Below are positions 33,501 to 43,317 of a DNA stretch of 64,000 nucleotides, one piece after another (position 1 is the first letter of the stretch; the number at the start of each line of letters is the position of its first letter). This DNA is from Ichthyophis bannanicus. Its lineage: Eukaryota > Chordata > Amphibia > Gymnophiona > Ichthyophiidae. The stretch is from NCBI GenBank assembly GCA_033557465.1, contig CM066033.1:388933289-388997288 (forward strand), read 5' to 3'. The notes beneath the pieces were generated by a model. That model worked only from the letters and a program-made list of their open reading frames with translations. It searched no databases and had not been told where the DNA came from. The position numbers and the translations under genes are program-made.

Positions 33501-33903
33501 TGGCGGGATCCCGGAGGTTTCCGGGGTCCGGAGCCGGAGGCAAGCATTAGGGCGGGGGTGGACTACCCCCGACCCGGACAAACCCTCAGGTTTTTGCTAA
33601 TAATATGGCGGCGCCGGAAGAGGGAGGGCAACGCAAATTAGTCGGTGTCTGTACCCGGCGGAAGCGGAAGCGGCGTCACCTTGCTACTAACATGGCTTGT
33701 GAGGGCTCGCTCTGCGGGGGGGGGGGGGGATTTATAATGTGTTGGAATGTAGTTTGGTTATTGTTAAAAGGTTAATAAAGCTGCGACCAGTTTGAGTCCC
33801 AAAATGGTGTGGTGTTTGTTTTATTGGAGATAAGAGGTGAGGGGAACGATAAGGGAGTGGGGTGGTGGGGGGCGGGAAGCGACGTGTCCGCCGTACCCGG
33901 TTA
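33501..33903 (+). repeat. Ngaro repeat B1
   Basis: It runs from TGGCGGGATCCCGGAGG to CCGTACCCGGTTA and is matched by B2 (34228-34628). It contains AATAAA (near 33772) and a long G run at 33717-33729. Confidence 0.9.
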
Positions 33904-34154
33904 GGGCAAGGCTGCGGGGCCCACGTCCACGTGGCTGGCGGTAACCGGGGGCGGCCGCGCGCTGGCACCCCTTGCTGTGGCAGCGTGGTGCCGTGGGGGC
34001 GGGACGCGTTCGTCCCAAGATGTCATTGGCTCCCGCGGGCCACTGGAAGGCACGGGAGCCAATGAGGGAGCGAGGATCCGGGCAGCGAGGGGGTAGAGCG
34101 GGGACGCGGCGTGGCTCTGGCCTTCTTCGGGTCGGTGCCGGTGACGACGGACGT
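33904..34154 (+). repeat. Ngaro repeat A2
   Basis: It starts GGGCAAGGCTGCGGGGCCCAC directly after B1. It is the direct counterpart of A1 at the left end and is followed by an about 73-bp spacer before B2. Confidence 0.9.
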
Positions 34155-34227
34155 CCCGCCCGCCCACCCTAGCTGGGGGAGGGTCGGATGCTTTGGGGGG
34201 AGTTGGGGTGTTGCAGCTGGAGGGGGT

Positions 34228-34628
34228 TGGCGGGATCCCGGAGGTTTCCGGGGTCTGGAGCCGGAGGCAAGCATTAGGACGGGGGTGGGGTACCCCCGAC
34301 CCGGACAAACCCTCAGGTTTTTGCTAATAATATGGCGAAGCCGGAAGAGGGAGAGCGAGGCAAATTAGTCGGGGCCTGTACCCGCGGAAGCGGAAGCGGC
34401 TTCACCTTGCTACTAACATGGCTGGTGAGGGCTCGCTCTGTGGGGGGGGGGGGGGGATTTATAATGTGTTGGAATGTAGTTTGGTTATTGTTGAAAGGTT
34501 AATAAAGCTGCGACCAGTTTGAGTCCCAAAGTGGTGTTGTGTGTTTTATTGGAGATAAGAGGTGAGGGGAACGATAAGGGAGTGGGGTGGTGGGGGGCGG
34601 GAAGCGACGTGTCCGCCGTACCCGGTTA
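34228..34628 (+). repeat. Ngaro repeat B2
   Basis: It is the direct counterpart of B1, ending CCGTACCCGGTTA at 34628. The PLE frame (CTAGATTTACTC, Leu-Asp-Leu-Leu) resumes immediately. Confidence 0.9.
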
Positions 34629-35556
34629 CTAGATTTACTCATCATAAAAACAGATGAGGGGTTCAGCACCACACTTTATATTAAACCCACGGATAGGAAT
34701 CAATTGTTACACTTCAAGAGTTTTCATAATATGGCACTTAAAAATAACTTTCCATTCAGTCAATTTCTGAGAGCAAAAAGGTTTGTACCTCCAATCAAGA
34801 TTTTGAACAACATGCAACTATCATGAAAGATCGACTTAAAATTAGACAATACCCCATATATCAGATCAATAAGGCATATAAAAAAGCTTGTCAGTCTTCT
34901 CGAGAACAATTGTTGCAGCCACAGACAAAGAAGAATATGGATAATATAGTATGCCCTCTCCTTTACTCTTATCAATCTCATAGTATTGGAAATATTCTAA
35001 AAAATCATTGGCATTTAATTCAAACCCTTCCAGGTTTTGCAGAAACAAACCTCACCATAGCTTATAAACAGAATGTAAATTTACGCAATATGCTTGTTCC
35101 ATCTGCGTTTACTGAACGAAAATTCCTCTCAAAATACAAGGGACATTTCCAGTGTGGTAGATGTTCTGTGTGTGTTCATGCCCTTCCCGTTAGAAATCAG
35201 TATATTCATCCGATTAACAAATGTGTTTTTTATTTAGATGATTTTTCCAATTGTTTAACCAGTCATGTATGTGGGGAATGTCTGCACGTCCTATTTGTCA
35301 CAGAATTATTGAACACAGGAGCTGTATCAACAGAGATCTGGCAGACAAACCCCTGGTCACTCATTGGCTAGAGCAAAACCATAATATAACCAATTTAAAA
35401 ATTTTTGTAATCAAAAAAGTAAAGCTGAATTGGAGGGGGGGGGGGCGCGATATTGCAAAAACCATTTTGCGCCTGGAGCAACGATATATTTTTAATTTGG
35501 ATAGTTTATATCCTAATGGTATGAATATGGAACATGATTTATCTGTTTTCCTTTAA
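34629..35556 (+). pseudogene. Penelope-like element RT C-terminus and GIY-YIG-like endonuclease
   Basis: It resumes the PLE frame after Ngaro: LDLLIIKTDEGFSTTLYIKPTDRNQLLHF, then NFPFSQFLRAKRF. From 34823 a linker carries LREQLLQ-type sequence and a Cys cluster (FQCGRCSVCVHAL, with HPINK). The endonuclease part follows in another frame: MWGMSARPICHRIIEHRSCINR and PLVTHWLEQNHN, then RLEQRYIFNLDSLYPNGMN to 35556. These match the R-x-x-EHRS, HW-x-x-NH and LNPNGLN landmarks of PLE GIY-YIG domains. The GIY and YIG residues themselves are degraded. Stops at 34826 and 35371, and a run of about ten G at 35436-35446, break the frame. Confidence 0.88.
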
Positions 35557-36801
35557 AAAATGTCCTACAAAACTCATAATAGAAATTACATCCTTTATGG
35601 TGTTTACAATTCCTAATTTTATAAAGGTTTCTATTTTTTTTTTTTTAAATGATGGGGATTATCCTTGGTTGGGTAGTGGTGGCGTAATTTGTGGAATATT
35701 GTGGAGGGATCCATGCCCTTGCAATATTAAGTTATTACTGACCATAAATTTGCGTCTGGAGCAATGATATTTTTGATATAGTTTTAATGTGGATAGGTTA
35801 TATCCTAATTATTTGAACATGGAACAAGTTTTATCCGTTTTCCTTTTAAACAAAAAAATGTCCCACAAAACGTATAACAGAAATTAAAAATTTTTATGGC
35901 ATTCACAATTTCTATTTTTATTTAGGTTTTTAATTCAAAAATGATGGGGGTTGTCCTTGGTTGGGTAGTTGGTGGCGGTTTTTGTGGAATGTCATGGAGG
36001 GACTTTTGCCCTTGCAGTATTAAATCAATTCTGACCACATTTTCCCATGATCGGTAGTGTGTTTTTAAACGATTAATTTTTTGATCCTCAATTAATGCTG
36101 GTGATTCATGTATATGTAATCAATTTTATATTTCAATATATGATATCTAGCATTTTTGTTTTTACTCCCGATTCATGAATTGTTTTTTAAGTGAAAAGCA
36201 AGGAATTGCATTAATTTCCCCTCTAAGTTTCAGGTAGCCGTCTGGGTCATGATTTACATACTCCTGTCAATCTTGAATTAAGGTGTTATATTCCCGCTAA
36301 AAACCCGCCCTTGCACAGCGCAGACGCCAGCATCTTTTGGTAGAAGAGTCGGCTTGTGAATTTCAGCAGCAAAAAGAACTAGATATAGTAATCTTTGATC
36401 GTGATGATAACACTGGTCAACATTGAAATCATTACTGACTTTAAAAGGCCCTAATCTGTAGTATCTTGGTGAGCTGAACACGAATATAACATTAAAAAAA
36501 AATTATTGGCTCTCATTTTGAAGATATTGCATGTAGTTTATTTATGACATTTCACCGTGTAAATTTATCCAGTAGGACATCAACAACATCCCAAATAAGC
36601 CTCGAATGATGTAATATTGCATCACATTGCATAATACCAGCATGCACACATCATCCAGACGTCAGCAGTGTACTATACACAGTCGGAAAGGTTGAGCATT
36701 TAAAATATTTCAGACTGTGTGCGAGACAGTTTAAGCTACTGTTACATGTAACTTTTATTAGTCATATAATTTTAGCCATTTAGGTACAATACAGAACAGT
36801 A

Positions 36802-37557
36802 ATGCCACGAATGTGCGTTAATACCGTTGACAATTTCTGCTACATTTGTGGGGAAGTGACATTTGCCAACCAGAAGAAAAGTATCACTTCTCAACTGAAG
36901 AAGGCATATCATCTTTACTTCGGATGCAAGATTGGTGACCAAGACAAGCCTTGGGCCCCGCACATATGCTGCGCTACATGTACAACACAGCTTTTACAGT
37001 AGTTGAATTGCAAAAGATCATCAATGCCGTTTGCAGTCCCTATGGTTTGGAGAGAGCCAAGCAACCACATAAATGACTGTTACTTCAGCTTGGTGGTTCC
37101 TCTTTCCAGTGGAATAACGAAGCAAAAGAAGTCGAGCATAGTCTACCCAAACATTCCGTCTATATTGAGACCAGTTCCACATGGTGAGGGACTTCCTATT
37201 CCAGAACCTCCATCAGAATATTCTCTTGATTTATCTGATGAGGACAAGGGTGAACCGACCTGTTCTTCTCCTGGTCCGTCAGCATGCAGTGACCCAGATT
37301 TTCACTGGGATGCATTATCAACTCCACACATAATAACACAGGAAGAACTAAATGACCTGGTTCATGATTTGGACTTATCCAAGAACAAGGCAGAATTACT
37401 AGGATCAAGACTCCAACAATGGAATCTTCTAGAAGAAGAAGTCAACATTACTTCATATCGAAAGCGCCACCAGCAGTTGGAGCCTTTCTTCAGAAAGGAA
37501 AGTAATCTGGTATTCTGTTCCGATATTGAAAGTCTCCTGAATGCCTTAAAAATCACT
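36802..37557 (+). pseudogene. Transposase-like protein, N-terminal part
   Basis: The first segment (36802-37002) has a Cys-rich module: NFCYICGEVTF, then KKAYHLYFGCKIGDQDKPWAPHICCATC, with the spacing of a treble-clef-like zinc finger. A stop at 37002 interrupts it. Sense sequence goes on in the same frame: acidic, Ser/Pro-rich, then LNDLVHDLDLSKNKAELLGSRLQQWNLL and YRKRHQQLEPFF. I recognise this layout from a widespread metazoan protein family of uncharacterised or transposon-derived genes, but cannot name it. An L1 insertion cuts the gene at 37557. Confidence 0.7.
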
Positions 37558-37561
37558 CATG

Positions 37562-39205
37562 GGAGGAGGAGCTTATCCAAGATGGCGGCGGTTATGATTC
37601 TGTGAACCTCATGCCTAAGAGGAAGGGGAAGCTGAGGGTTGCTCCCTCTGCACCTCAGCCACCTAGTTCTGGTCCTATGGATCGTTTTGTAAAAGTGCCT
37701 CTGGAGAAAGTGCAGGAGATTCGAGCCGGCTTGGTCGCGTTGGTTGCAGAGGACTCGTCGCTTCCGTCTTATGGGGAGACGTCTCTCTCTCCTGCGGTGA
37801 GGAAACCACCACCATGCCCCACTGCTTTGGAGTCTGCCTCAGTTTGTGTGACGCCGAAGTCTCCCGAGGTGGGGGCATCGGCTGAAGAGAGGGCACACGC
37901 TGTGCGTTTGATCTCCTTGACTCCTGATAGTCTTGGTGAGACGTCAGATAGCAGTTTGGAGCCTGATACTCCAGCGGGGAGTCTACTTTTGCAACAAGAT
38001 TTATCTCTCCCTGTGGAGTTACCTACTTTGACTCGTCCTAAGGTATTTACCTTGGAAACTATTTGGGACGCAATTGCAAATCTTTCATCCTCAATACACT
38101 CCCAATCTGCTTTATTGTCTTCCCGGATCCGGGAGAATGCTGTTAGCATACAGAAGAATGTTGAAAGTGTTCAATCTCTTGTGTCCACTTGTGAACAGAT
38201 TAAGGTGAAGAATTTAACTCTTAATGCTCAGCTGGATACTGTTTCCGACATGTCCTCCTCCCTGGTAAAGGAGAATGCCTTGCTGAAGTATAAAGTGGAG
38301 GTGTTGGAAAACGCTTCCAGAGCAGTTAACCTTCGGGTTTTGAATTTCCTGCGATTACCAGAGGTGTCGGCTTTGGACATGTTTAAAAAATATATCATGG
38401 AGATCATGAAAGTTCCCTCTGAATTGATTCCACCTCTCAACAAGGGTTATTATCTGCCTTCTCGGAAAAAAGCTGAGGCTTCTGTGTCTGTATCTACTGT
38501 GAAATTTGATGTTCTTGATGTTACAGGTTTTCTTGAGGGTACTGGGACTGAAGTTCCATCTCCTATTCCTTCAATCTTTTGGTTCAGTGTGCTTTAGTCA
38601 CTGATAAAGACTGGTTGTTGAAAATGTTTTTTAAGAAAAGATTGGATACCTTTTTAGGTCTTAGAATTTCGATGTTTCCAGATCTTGTCAGAGAAACTCA
38701 AAAGAGGAGAAAACAATTTCTTTTGTATAAGCCTGGGGTGTTAAGTATTGGGGGTACCTTTTTTCTTCGCTTCCCCTGTAGATGTTTTGTGATTCTTGAG
38801 GGGTTTAAGTATATTTTTTCCGATCCTAGTGATTTGAATAATTTTGTTAATGCTAGACTTCCCGTAGTATTACCAACTGAGTAAATAGTGATGTTAAGTT
38901 CATCTTTATCCTCCATGTATGTAATTCGGGGGGCCCGCTGTTTATCTTGGGTTTTTTTCTTTATCATTAATGATTTTTATTTATTATCTACCTTAATTAT
39001 GGTCTACCTACCATGTCTCTGCCTTGGTATGGTAGTTTCTTCTCCCCCTCCTCATTGTGGACTATAACAGCGTCTGATTATATTATATCTATAAATTTTT
39101 CTTTTGTTCTCTTTGTTAATGTTATCTACCAGATTTGCTGTATTCACTGTAAGGAATGTATTTTCTTGCTGTTTTTGGTTAAAAATGATAAATAAATAAT
39201 TTTAA
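37562..39205 (+). mobile_element. L1-like ORF1-only retrotransposon insertion (HAL1-type)
   Basis: The insertion is bracketed by a perfect 14-bp duplication, AAAAATCACTCATG at 37548-37561 and 39206-39219. The target reads CCTT/AAAAA, the L1 endonuclease preference. It begins GGGAGGAGGAGCTTATCCAAGATGGCGGC, a start reminiscent of L1 5' UTRs. It contains ORF1 and a 3' UTR, and ends GATAAATAAATAATTTTAAAAAAA. No ORF2 (endonuclease-RT) is present in its 1.64 kb although both ends are complete. Such 'half-L1' elements are described in mammals; this would be an independent example. Confidence 0.88.
37611..38597 (+). CDS. L1 ORF1p-like RNA-binding protein (C-terminus frame-shifted)
   Basis: This is a 328-residue frame from the ATG at 37611. 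A disordered, Pro/Ser-rich N-terminus is followed by a coiled coil (about residues 165-235, with regular Asn/Leu/Val heptads such as IRENAVSIQKNVESVQSL). An RRM-like segment comes next (RAVNLRVLNFLRLPEVSALDMFKKYI). After a frame change near 38575 the C-terminal domain goes on at 38579-38884 (KRLDTFLGLRISMFPDLVRETQKRRKQF). Order and spacing match L1 ORF1p, a trimeric RNA chaperone of the retrotransposition particle. The start is preceded by an out-of-frame ATG at 37582. It is interrupted by only one shift, so it is young. Confidence 0.8.
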   Translation: MPKRKGKLRVAPSAPQPPSSGPMDRFVKVPLEKVQEIRAGLVALVAEDSSLPSYGETSLSPAVRKPPPCPTALESASVCVTPKSPEVGASAEERAHAVRLISLTPDSLGETSDSSLEPDTPAGSLLLQQDLSLPVELPTLTRPKVFTLETIWDAIANLSSSIHSQSALLSSRIRENAVSIQKNVESVQSLVSTCEQIKVKNLTLNAQLDTVSDMSSSLVKENALLKYKVEVLENASRAVNLRVLNFLRLPEVSALDMFKKYIMEIMKVPSELIPPLNKGYYLPSRKKAEASVSVSTVKFDVLDVTGFLEGTGTEVPSPIPSIFWFSVL

Positions 39206-39219
39206 AAAAATCACTCATG

Positions 39220-40440
39220 ACCCACAAGACTGGAGACTATTTATAGACTGAATCTGAAGGCTGTGCTTTTGAACAATTTATTTATTTATTTATATTCTCT
39301 TATATACTGTGCTATTCTGCATCAGTGTGGTTTACATTGAGCAAACTGAAATTACATTGAACAGGGCATTATAACTTGGAGATAACTATTTTACAGGGAA
39401 AATGGGCTATGGAGGGTTAAGTGGCTTGCCCAAGACCACAAGGAGCACCTGTGGGACTAGAAACCCCAGTCCTTCCGGCCCAAGGTTGCTGTCCTCTAGT
39501 GGGATTTGAACCCCTGACCTTCCAGCCTGAAGTACCTTGCCCCAACCACTAGGCCACTCCTCCACTCCAGTGGAAACTATCTTCCATCTATTCCAGTAGC
39601 ACATGCCGTCCACATAAAAGAGACATACAATAACTTAAAGCATCTACTGACTTCCATTAACTATAACAAGTACAGCTGGCACCTCTGTGGTGACTTCAAG
39701 GTAGTTGCCCTTTTAATGGGACTGCAGCAGGGATATATAAAATACATGTTTTTCTTATGTGAGTGGGATAGCCGAGCAAGGGATTGGCACTACTTGCGGA
39801 AGGAATGGAATCGCAGACAAAATGTAACAGTTGGCGAGAAGAATATCCAGCACCCAGCTCTGATTGAGGCTCACAAAATTCTGTTACCACCCCTTCACAT
39901 CAAACTAGGTTTGATGAAAAACTTTGTGAAAGCCATGGATTGCACTTTGCCAGCTTTCCAATACCTGCATGAAAAATTCCCTCGACTCAGCGAAGCAAAG
40001 ATTAAAGAGGGAGTTTTTGGAGTCCTCAGATTCGAGAGCTCTTCAAAGATGGCCAGTTCAACTTGCTGCAGGGTGATGCGAAACAAGCATGTAATGCTTT
40101 TCGCTTAGTGTCAACAAACTTTCTCGGGAATGTTAGGGCAGAAAACTACAAGGAACTAGTAGAAGACATGCTGATGTAGTATCAGAAACTTGGCTGCAAT
40201 ATTTCTCTAAAGATCCATTTCCTTGATTCCCATCTCAATTTCTTTCCTGACAACTGTGGTATGGTTAGTGATGAACAGGGAGAACGTTTTCACCAGGATA
40301 TCGCAACGATGGAGCAAAGATACCAGGGAAAATGGTCCACTACAATGCTGGCTGACTACTGCTGGACACTTCCCAGAGAAACTCCTGAACAGCTGTACAA
40401 GAGACAGGCGAAAAAAATCTAAGAAGTAGTCTGTGACTTG
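39220..40440 (+). pseudogene. Transposase-like protein, C-terminal part
   Basis: It resumes after the L1 with HDPQDWRLFID. A SINE interrupts it (39276-39566), and it continues with FLCEWDSRARDWHYLRKEW, PPLHIKLGLMKNFVKAMD, FQYLHEKFPRLSEAKIKEGVF and IRELFKDGQF. The last part has GERFHQDIATMEQRYQGKW and LADYCWTLPRE. These landmarks belong to the same uncharacterised family as the N-terminal part. At least four stops or frame changes are visible, for example at 40108 and 40178. The dispersed WDSRA, EQGERFHQD and DYCW blocks may be catalytic, but I cannot confirm an RNase H-like fold. Confidence 0.7.
39276..39566 (-). mobile_element. tRNA-derived SINE with L2-type 3' end (minus)
   Basis: Read on the minus strand it starts at about 39566 with a tRNA-like head: A box TGGCCTAGTGG (complement of 39544-39556) and B box GGTTCAAATCC (complement of 39502-39512). 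A short body follows, then 'aatgtaaaccacactgatgcagaatagc', the L2-tail module also seen at 32790, and TAAATAAAT repeats. This head-to-tail plan suggests mobilisation by the resident L2. Confidence 0.82.
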
Positions 40441-41545
40441 GCTTTTTAAAGGTATTAACCGAAGGCCTATTATATTTACTATTGACATGCATTTCTTGAT
40501 GTAAACATTAATTCTTGTAGATTATAAAAAAGCTAGAGCCAACTTTGCAATTTCACTGTCATATTTGTGTTCAGCATATAAAAATTGATAAGAAATGACT
40601 ATTTTTATTTCAGTAACATGACTTTTGTAAAAATTTGTTGACCAGTGTAATCTGTGAGTAAGAATGCCTCATGATCTTACAGGATATTTTTAAATTATGG
40701 GACGATCGATTTCATAAGAAATTTTAACGGGAACGAATTCAAATTATCTATAGTAAAGTTTCTTTAAACTGGCTAGACGATAGAGTTTTCTGTTTAGTGC
40801 ATTAAAACATATATTTCAAAAATTTATATACCTCAGAAAGAATTACATCTGTAATTTACAGTCTGGCATCTTAATAATGTAGGAACCTTTGAGGGCCATT
40901 CTGTGACAGATATCATCACTGATATTGTAGTAGCATTAGTTTTTTTGGGGATAGATATTGGTTTGCCAACAATATATGCGTTTTTAAGAAAGGATAAGTA
41001 ATAATTTGATATTAATCTTCGGACATCAAGGATGCTCAATATTGAAAGCTACCCCATATTGTTCTGCCGCGTTTGCTTGCTGAATTTAAGACACACATCC
41101 AAAAAATCAATATATAATTGTAGAAAGCATTGCAAGGGTAGGCAGTATAGTTTTGGAAGATTTTTGGATGGCACATTTACAGTAGTGCCCGTATGTTAAT
41201 AGTTATATAATGATAGATTGCATTACTGATGGTCGGACATCCAATGACAGCAGAATGTTGTAAGATACCGTATGCGTTAACAACACGTGCAGTTTTTAAG
41301 AGAAATGATAAATAATGAATTTGACATCATTTCTTAGGGGTATGTTTACTAAACCGTCTTAACGTGCACCCGGCGATAGTGTGCAGGCTGCCATAAAAGG
41401 AGTGGGCATGTTGGTCTTAAAGCAGCAAAATGGGATTATCACGCGATAACGCGCGCTGCTGCGCACATTATCGGGCGAAGCGCCGCTAAGCGCGTTAACG
41501 CGTGGTAATCTTAAGTAGGCGCCCAGACATGCAAACATAGAAACA

Positions 41546-41616
41546 GAGGTGTAGCACAATGGTTAATACACTGACTGATGGTACAGGGGTCATGAGTTTG
41601 ATCCCCCAGTGTGCCT
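41546..41616 (+). other. tRNA-like module
   Basis: TAGCACAATGG is at 41552-41562 and GAGTTTGATCCC at 41593-41604. It is the uninterrupted equivalent of the split module at 20008-20235. Confidence 0.55.
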
Positions 41617-41734
41617 AATGCATAAGGCTGGCTGAGGTATCACCCTTTACTTTTAGGTAGTGATTTTTGAGGCATTTTACTTTTATTTTAATTAGTGCTG
41701 CCAGCAAACACACCCTCACGGTGGCGTAACCTAA

Positions 41735-41905
41735 GGTGCCACATAAAGCACCCCATAACGCACTCCATAGGGCACATTATAAAGTGCACTGTCCGCCAAG
41801 GCACCCTATAATGTCCCCTATAGAACACCTTATAAGGCACCTTATAAGGAACTTGATAGGGCGCCCTATAAGGTGCCTTATGGGGCGCCTTATGAGGCAC
41901 CTTAA
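41735..41905. repeat. 12-bp minisatellite, longest version
   Basis: Units such as ATAAGGCACCTT, ATAGGGCGCCCT, ATAAGGTGCCTT and ATGGGGCGCCTT occur, with more copies than in 19733-19880 and much more than in 2155-2260. Confidence 0.75.
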
Positions 41906-42010
41906 GGTTACAGTACTCTGAGGGTGTTTTTGCTGGCAGCACTAATGTACATTAAAAATAGACAATGCCTCAGACAGCCCTATCAAATAACCCCACCATG
42001 GGTTTGAACC

Positions 42011-42705
42011 TAATAGGTCATCAATCCTTGGCATAGGATACGCATCGAATTGGGATATTGTATTAATTTGTCTAAAATCGATGCAAAAACGAAGTGTACC
42101 ATCGGGCTTGGGCACTAGGACTATGGGGCTAGACCACGGGCTATGGGACTCCTCGATCACCCCCATCTCCACCATTTCCTTAACTTGGGCGATAACCTCT
42201 TTTTTCTTAGCTTCGGGCAACCGGTATGGGCGCTGTCTGATTATTTTCCCCGGGATTGTGGTGACCTCATGTGCCACCAGGCGCGTTTCGCCGGGCACAG
42301 CAGTAAGGACATCTGAAAACTTTTTCAGTACACGGGTTAACTCTACTTGCTGATGCTCAGACAGTTCTGCCCCCGTCCGCAACTCTGGTTGTTCCCTCCA
42401 ATCGGAAGGTTGTGGACCTAAGTCCTCTTCCTTTGCTATTAGGACAACATGCTCAGTACAGTATTTGCGGATGTGCCCTCTTTCTCCACATTGGAAACAT
42501 CTCATTACTTCAGCATTCTTTTCATTTTTCTTAGGCCCTCTTTGGGAGTAAGCTCTTCCTGTCCCTGGCATTCTTTCCCTGCCTGTAACCTTTAACATTT
42601 GGCCTTGAGAAGCACCAGCTAATTCTGCCTCAAAATAGCAGTCGGTTAGCTGCACTGCTTCCTTTGTGGACTTACATTTTTGTAAAAAGAGAAAGGCTTT
42701 TACTT
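42011..42705 (-). pseudogene. Ty3/Gypsy gag C-terminus and start of RT (truncated)
   Basis: The minus-strand frame runs from the gag C-terminus (FLFLQKCKSTKEAVQLTDCYF) to a CCHC zinc knuckle (CFQCGERGHIRKYC). It continues into pol: a linker, RQRPYRLPEAKKKEVIAQVKEM, GVIEESHSPWSSPIVLVPKPDGTLRFCIDFRQIN and YPMPRIDDLL, i.e. RT motifs 1-2. It stops abruptly at 42011, where transposon sequence beginning at a tRNA-like B box takes over. No protease motif is evident between the knuckle and RT, so part may be missing. This belongs to the same element as the LTR at 43693-45215. Confidence 0.88.
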
Positions 42706-43317
42706 CTGGGGTATGGCTTCAAAATATTGCTCCAGTATTACAGCATCTAGCAGGGAGGCTACTGTAGCTGTTTCGGGAGCAAGCCATTTTGATGCCAGGC
42801 CTGTTAACCTTTGCATCAAGGCCTTTGGTGTTTCTTTTGGCAGGATCCTGGCCTGCCTAAAGAGACGGCGGTAATGGGTCTGCGTCAGCCCTAGCCTATC
42901 CCTGACTGCGAGTTTTACCTCATGGTACTGGGACGCTAGATCAGCGGGCATCGCCTTATACGCAGCTAGTGCCTCTCCTGTTAGAGACACGGCGAATCGT
43001 ACTGCCCACTGATCTAGTGGCCACCGGGCCGCTACAGCGATCCGCTCAAAAGCTTCTGCATAATCGTCGAAACTGTCAGAATGCTGCAAAGGCCCTAGTG
43101 CCAATGCATTACAACTATTTAGTCCTACCACAGGGGTCACTTGAACAATGTCCTCCTCTGTGGGGCTCAGTCTCTTCACCAGCGCAGTGAGAATCTCAAG
43201 AAGGGGCTTCTGCTGCGCTGCCATTGCAGCCATCGTCTTCTCTTGTGCCTGCCGTGCGAGTTCTCCCTGGGCCTTCCACTGGGCCTCCATCCAGCTGCGC
43301 ATTTCAGCGGGGTCCAT
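42706..43317 (-). pseudogene. Ty3/Gypsy gag capsid with SCAN-like C-terminal domain
   Basis: The likely start is MDPAEMRSW at 43317, after an untranslated leader. A coiled N-terminal part (KAQGELARQAQEKT) is followed by a capsid: DDYAEAFERIAVAARWPLDQWAVRFAVSLTGEALAAY. The next segment (RRLFRQARILPKETPKALMQ, then SKWLAPETATVASLLDAVILEQYFEAIP) has the helix pattern and key residues of the SCAN domain: F/YR, P-x-E, L-x-x-L, W-L-x-P-E, L-x-LEQF-x-x-LP. SCAN domains of vertebrate zinc-finger proteins are known to derive from Gmr1-type Gypsy capsids. The frame shifts near 42706 within SCAN helix 5. Confidence 0.85.

Larger units (their letters stand above)
27130..34628 (+). mobile_element. Ngaro-like tyrosine-recombinase retrotransposon, full length
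   Basis: The split direct repeats are arranged A1 - genes - B1 - A2 - B2. A1 is 27130-27386, B1 33501-33903, A2 33904-34154 and B2 34228-34628. Genes in order are gag-like, RT-RNase H, tyrosine recombinase and SGNH hydrolase. There is no integrase, protease or target duplication, as expected for this class. It lies inside the PLE RT frame, which reads on at both edges. It is far more G-rich than the AT-rich PLE around it. One L2 (31763-32868) is inserted within it. Confidence 0.93.
36411..40647 (+). mobile_element. DNA transposon with CACTG ends (CACTA/Chapaev-like), autonomous remnant
   Basis: The ends are CACTGGTCAACA at 36411 and its inverse TGTTGACCAGTG ending at 40647, a 12-bp inverted repeat. 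TAA flanks both sides (36408-36410 and 40648-40650). The empty site (gatgaTAAtctgtgag, reverse strand) is intact near 21290, so the 3-bp duplication is proven internally. The inside carries a transposase-like gene in pieces, an L1 ORF1 insertion and a SINE. CACTG ends with 3-bp duplications recall the CACTA/Mirage/Chapaev group; I assign it only tentatively. Confidence 0.85.

Noticed and set aside
37582..37602. GATGGCGGCGG as a host gene promoter or YY1 site
   Set aside because: It lies within the L1 5' UTR, where such a motif is expected. No host exon follows.
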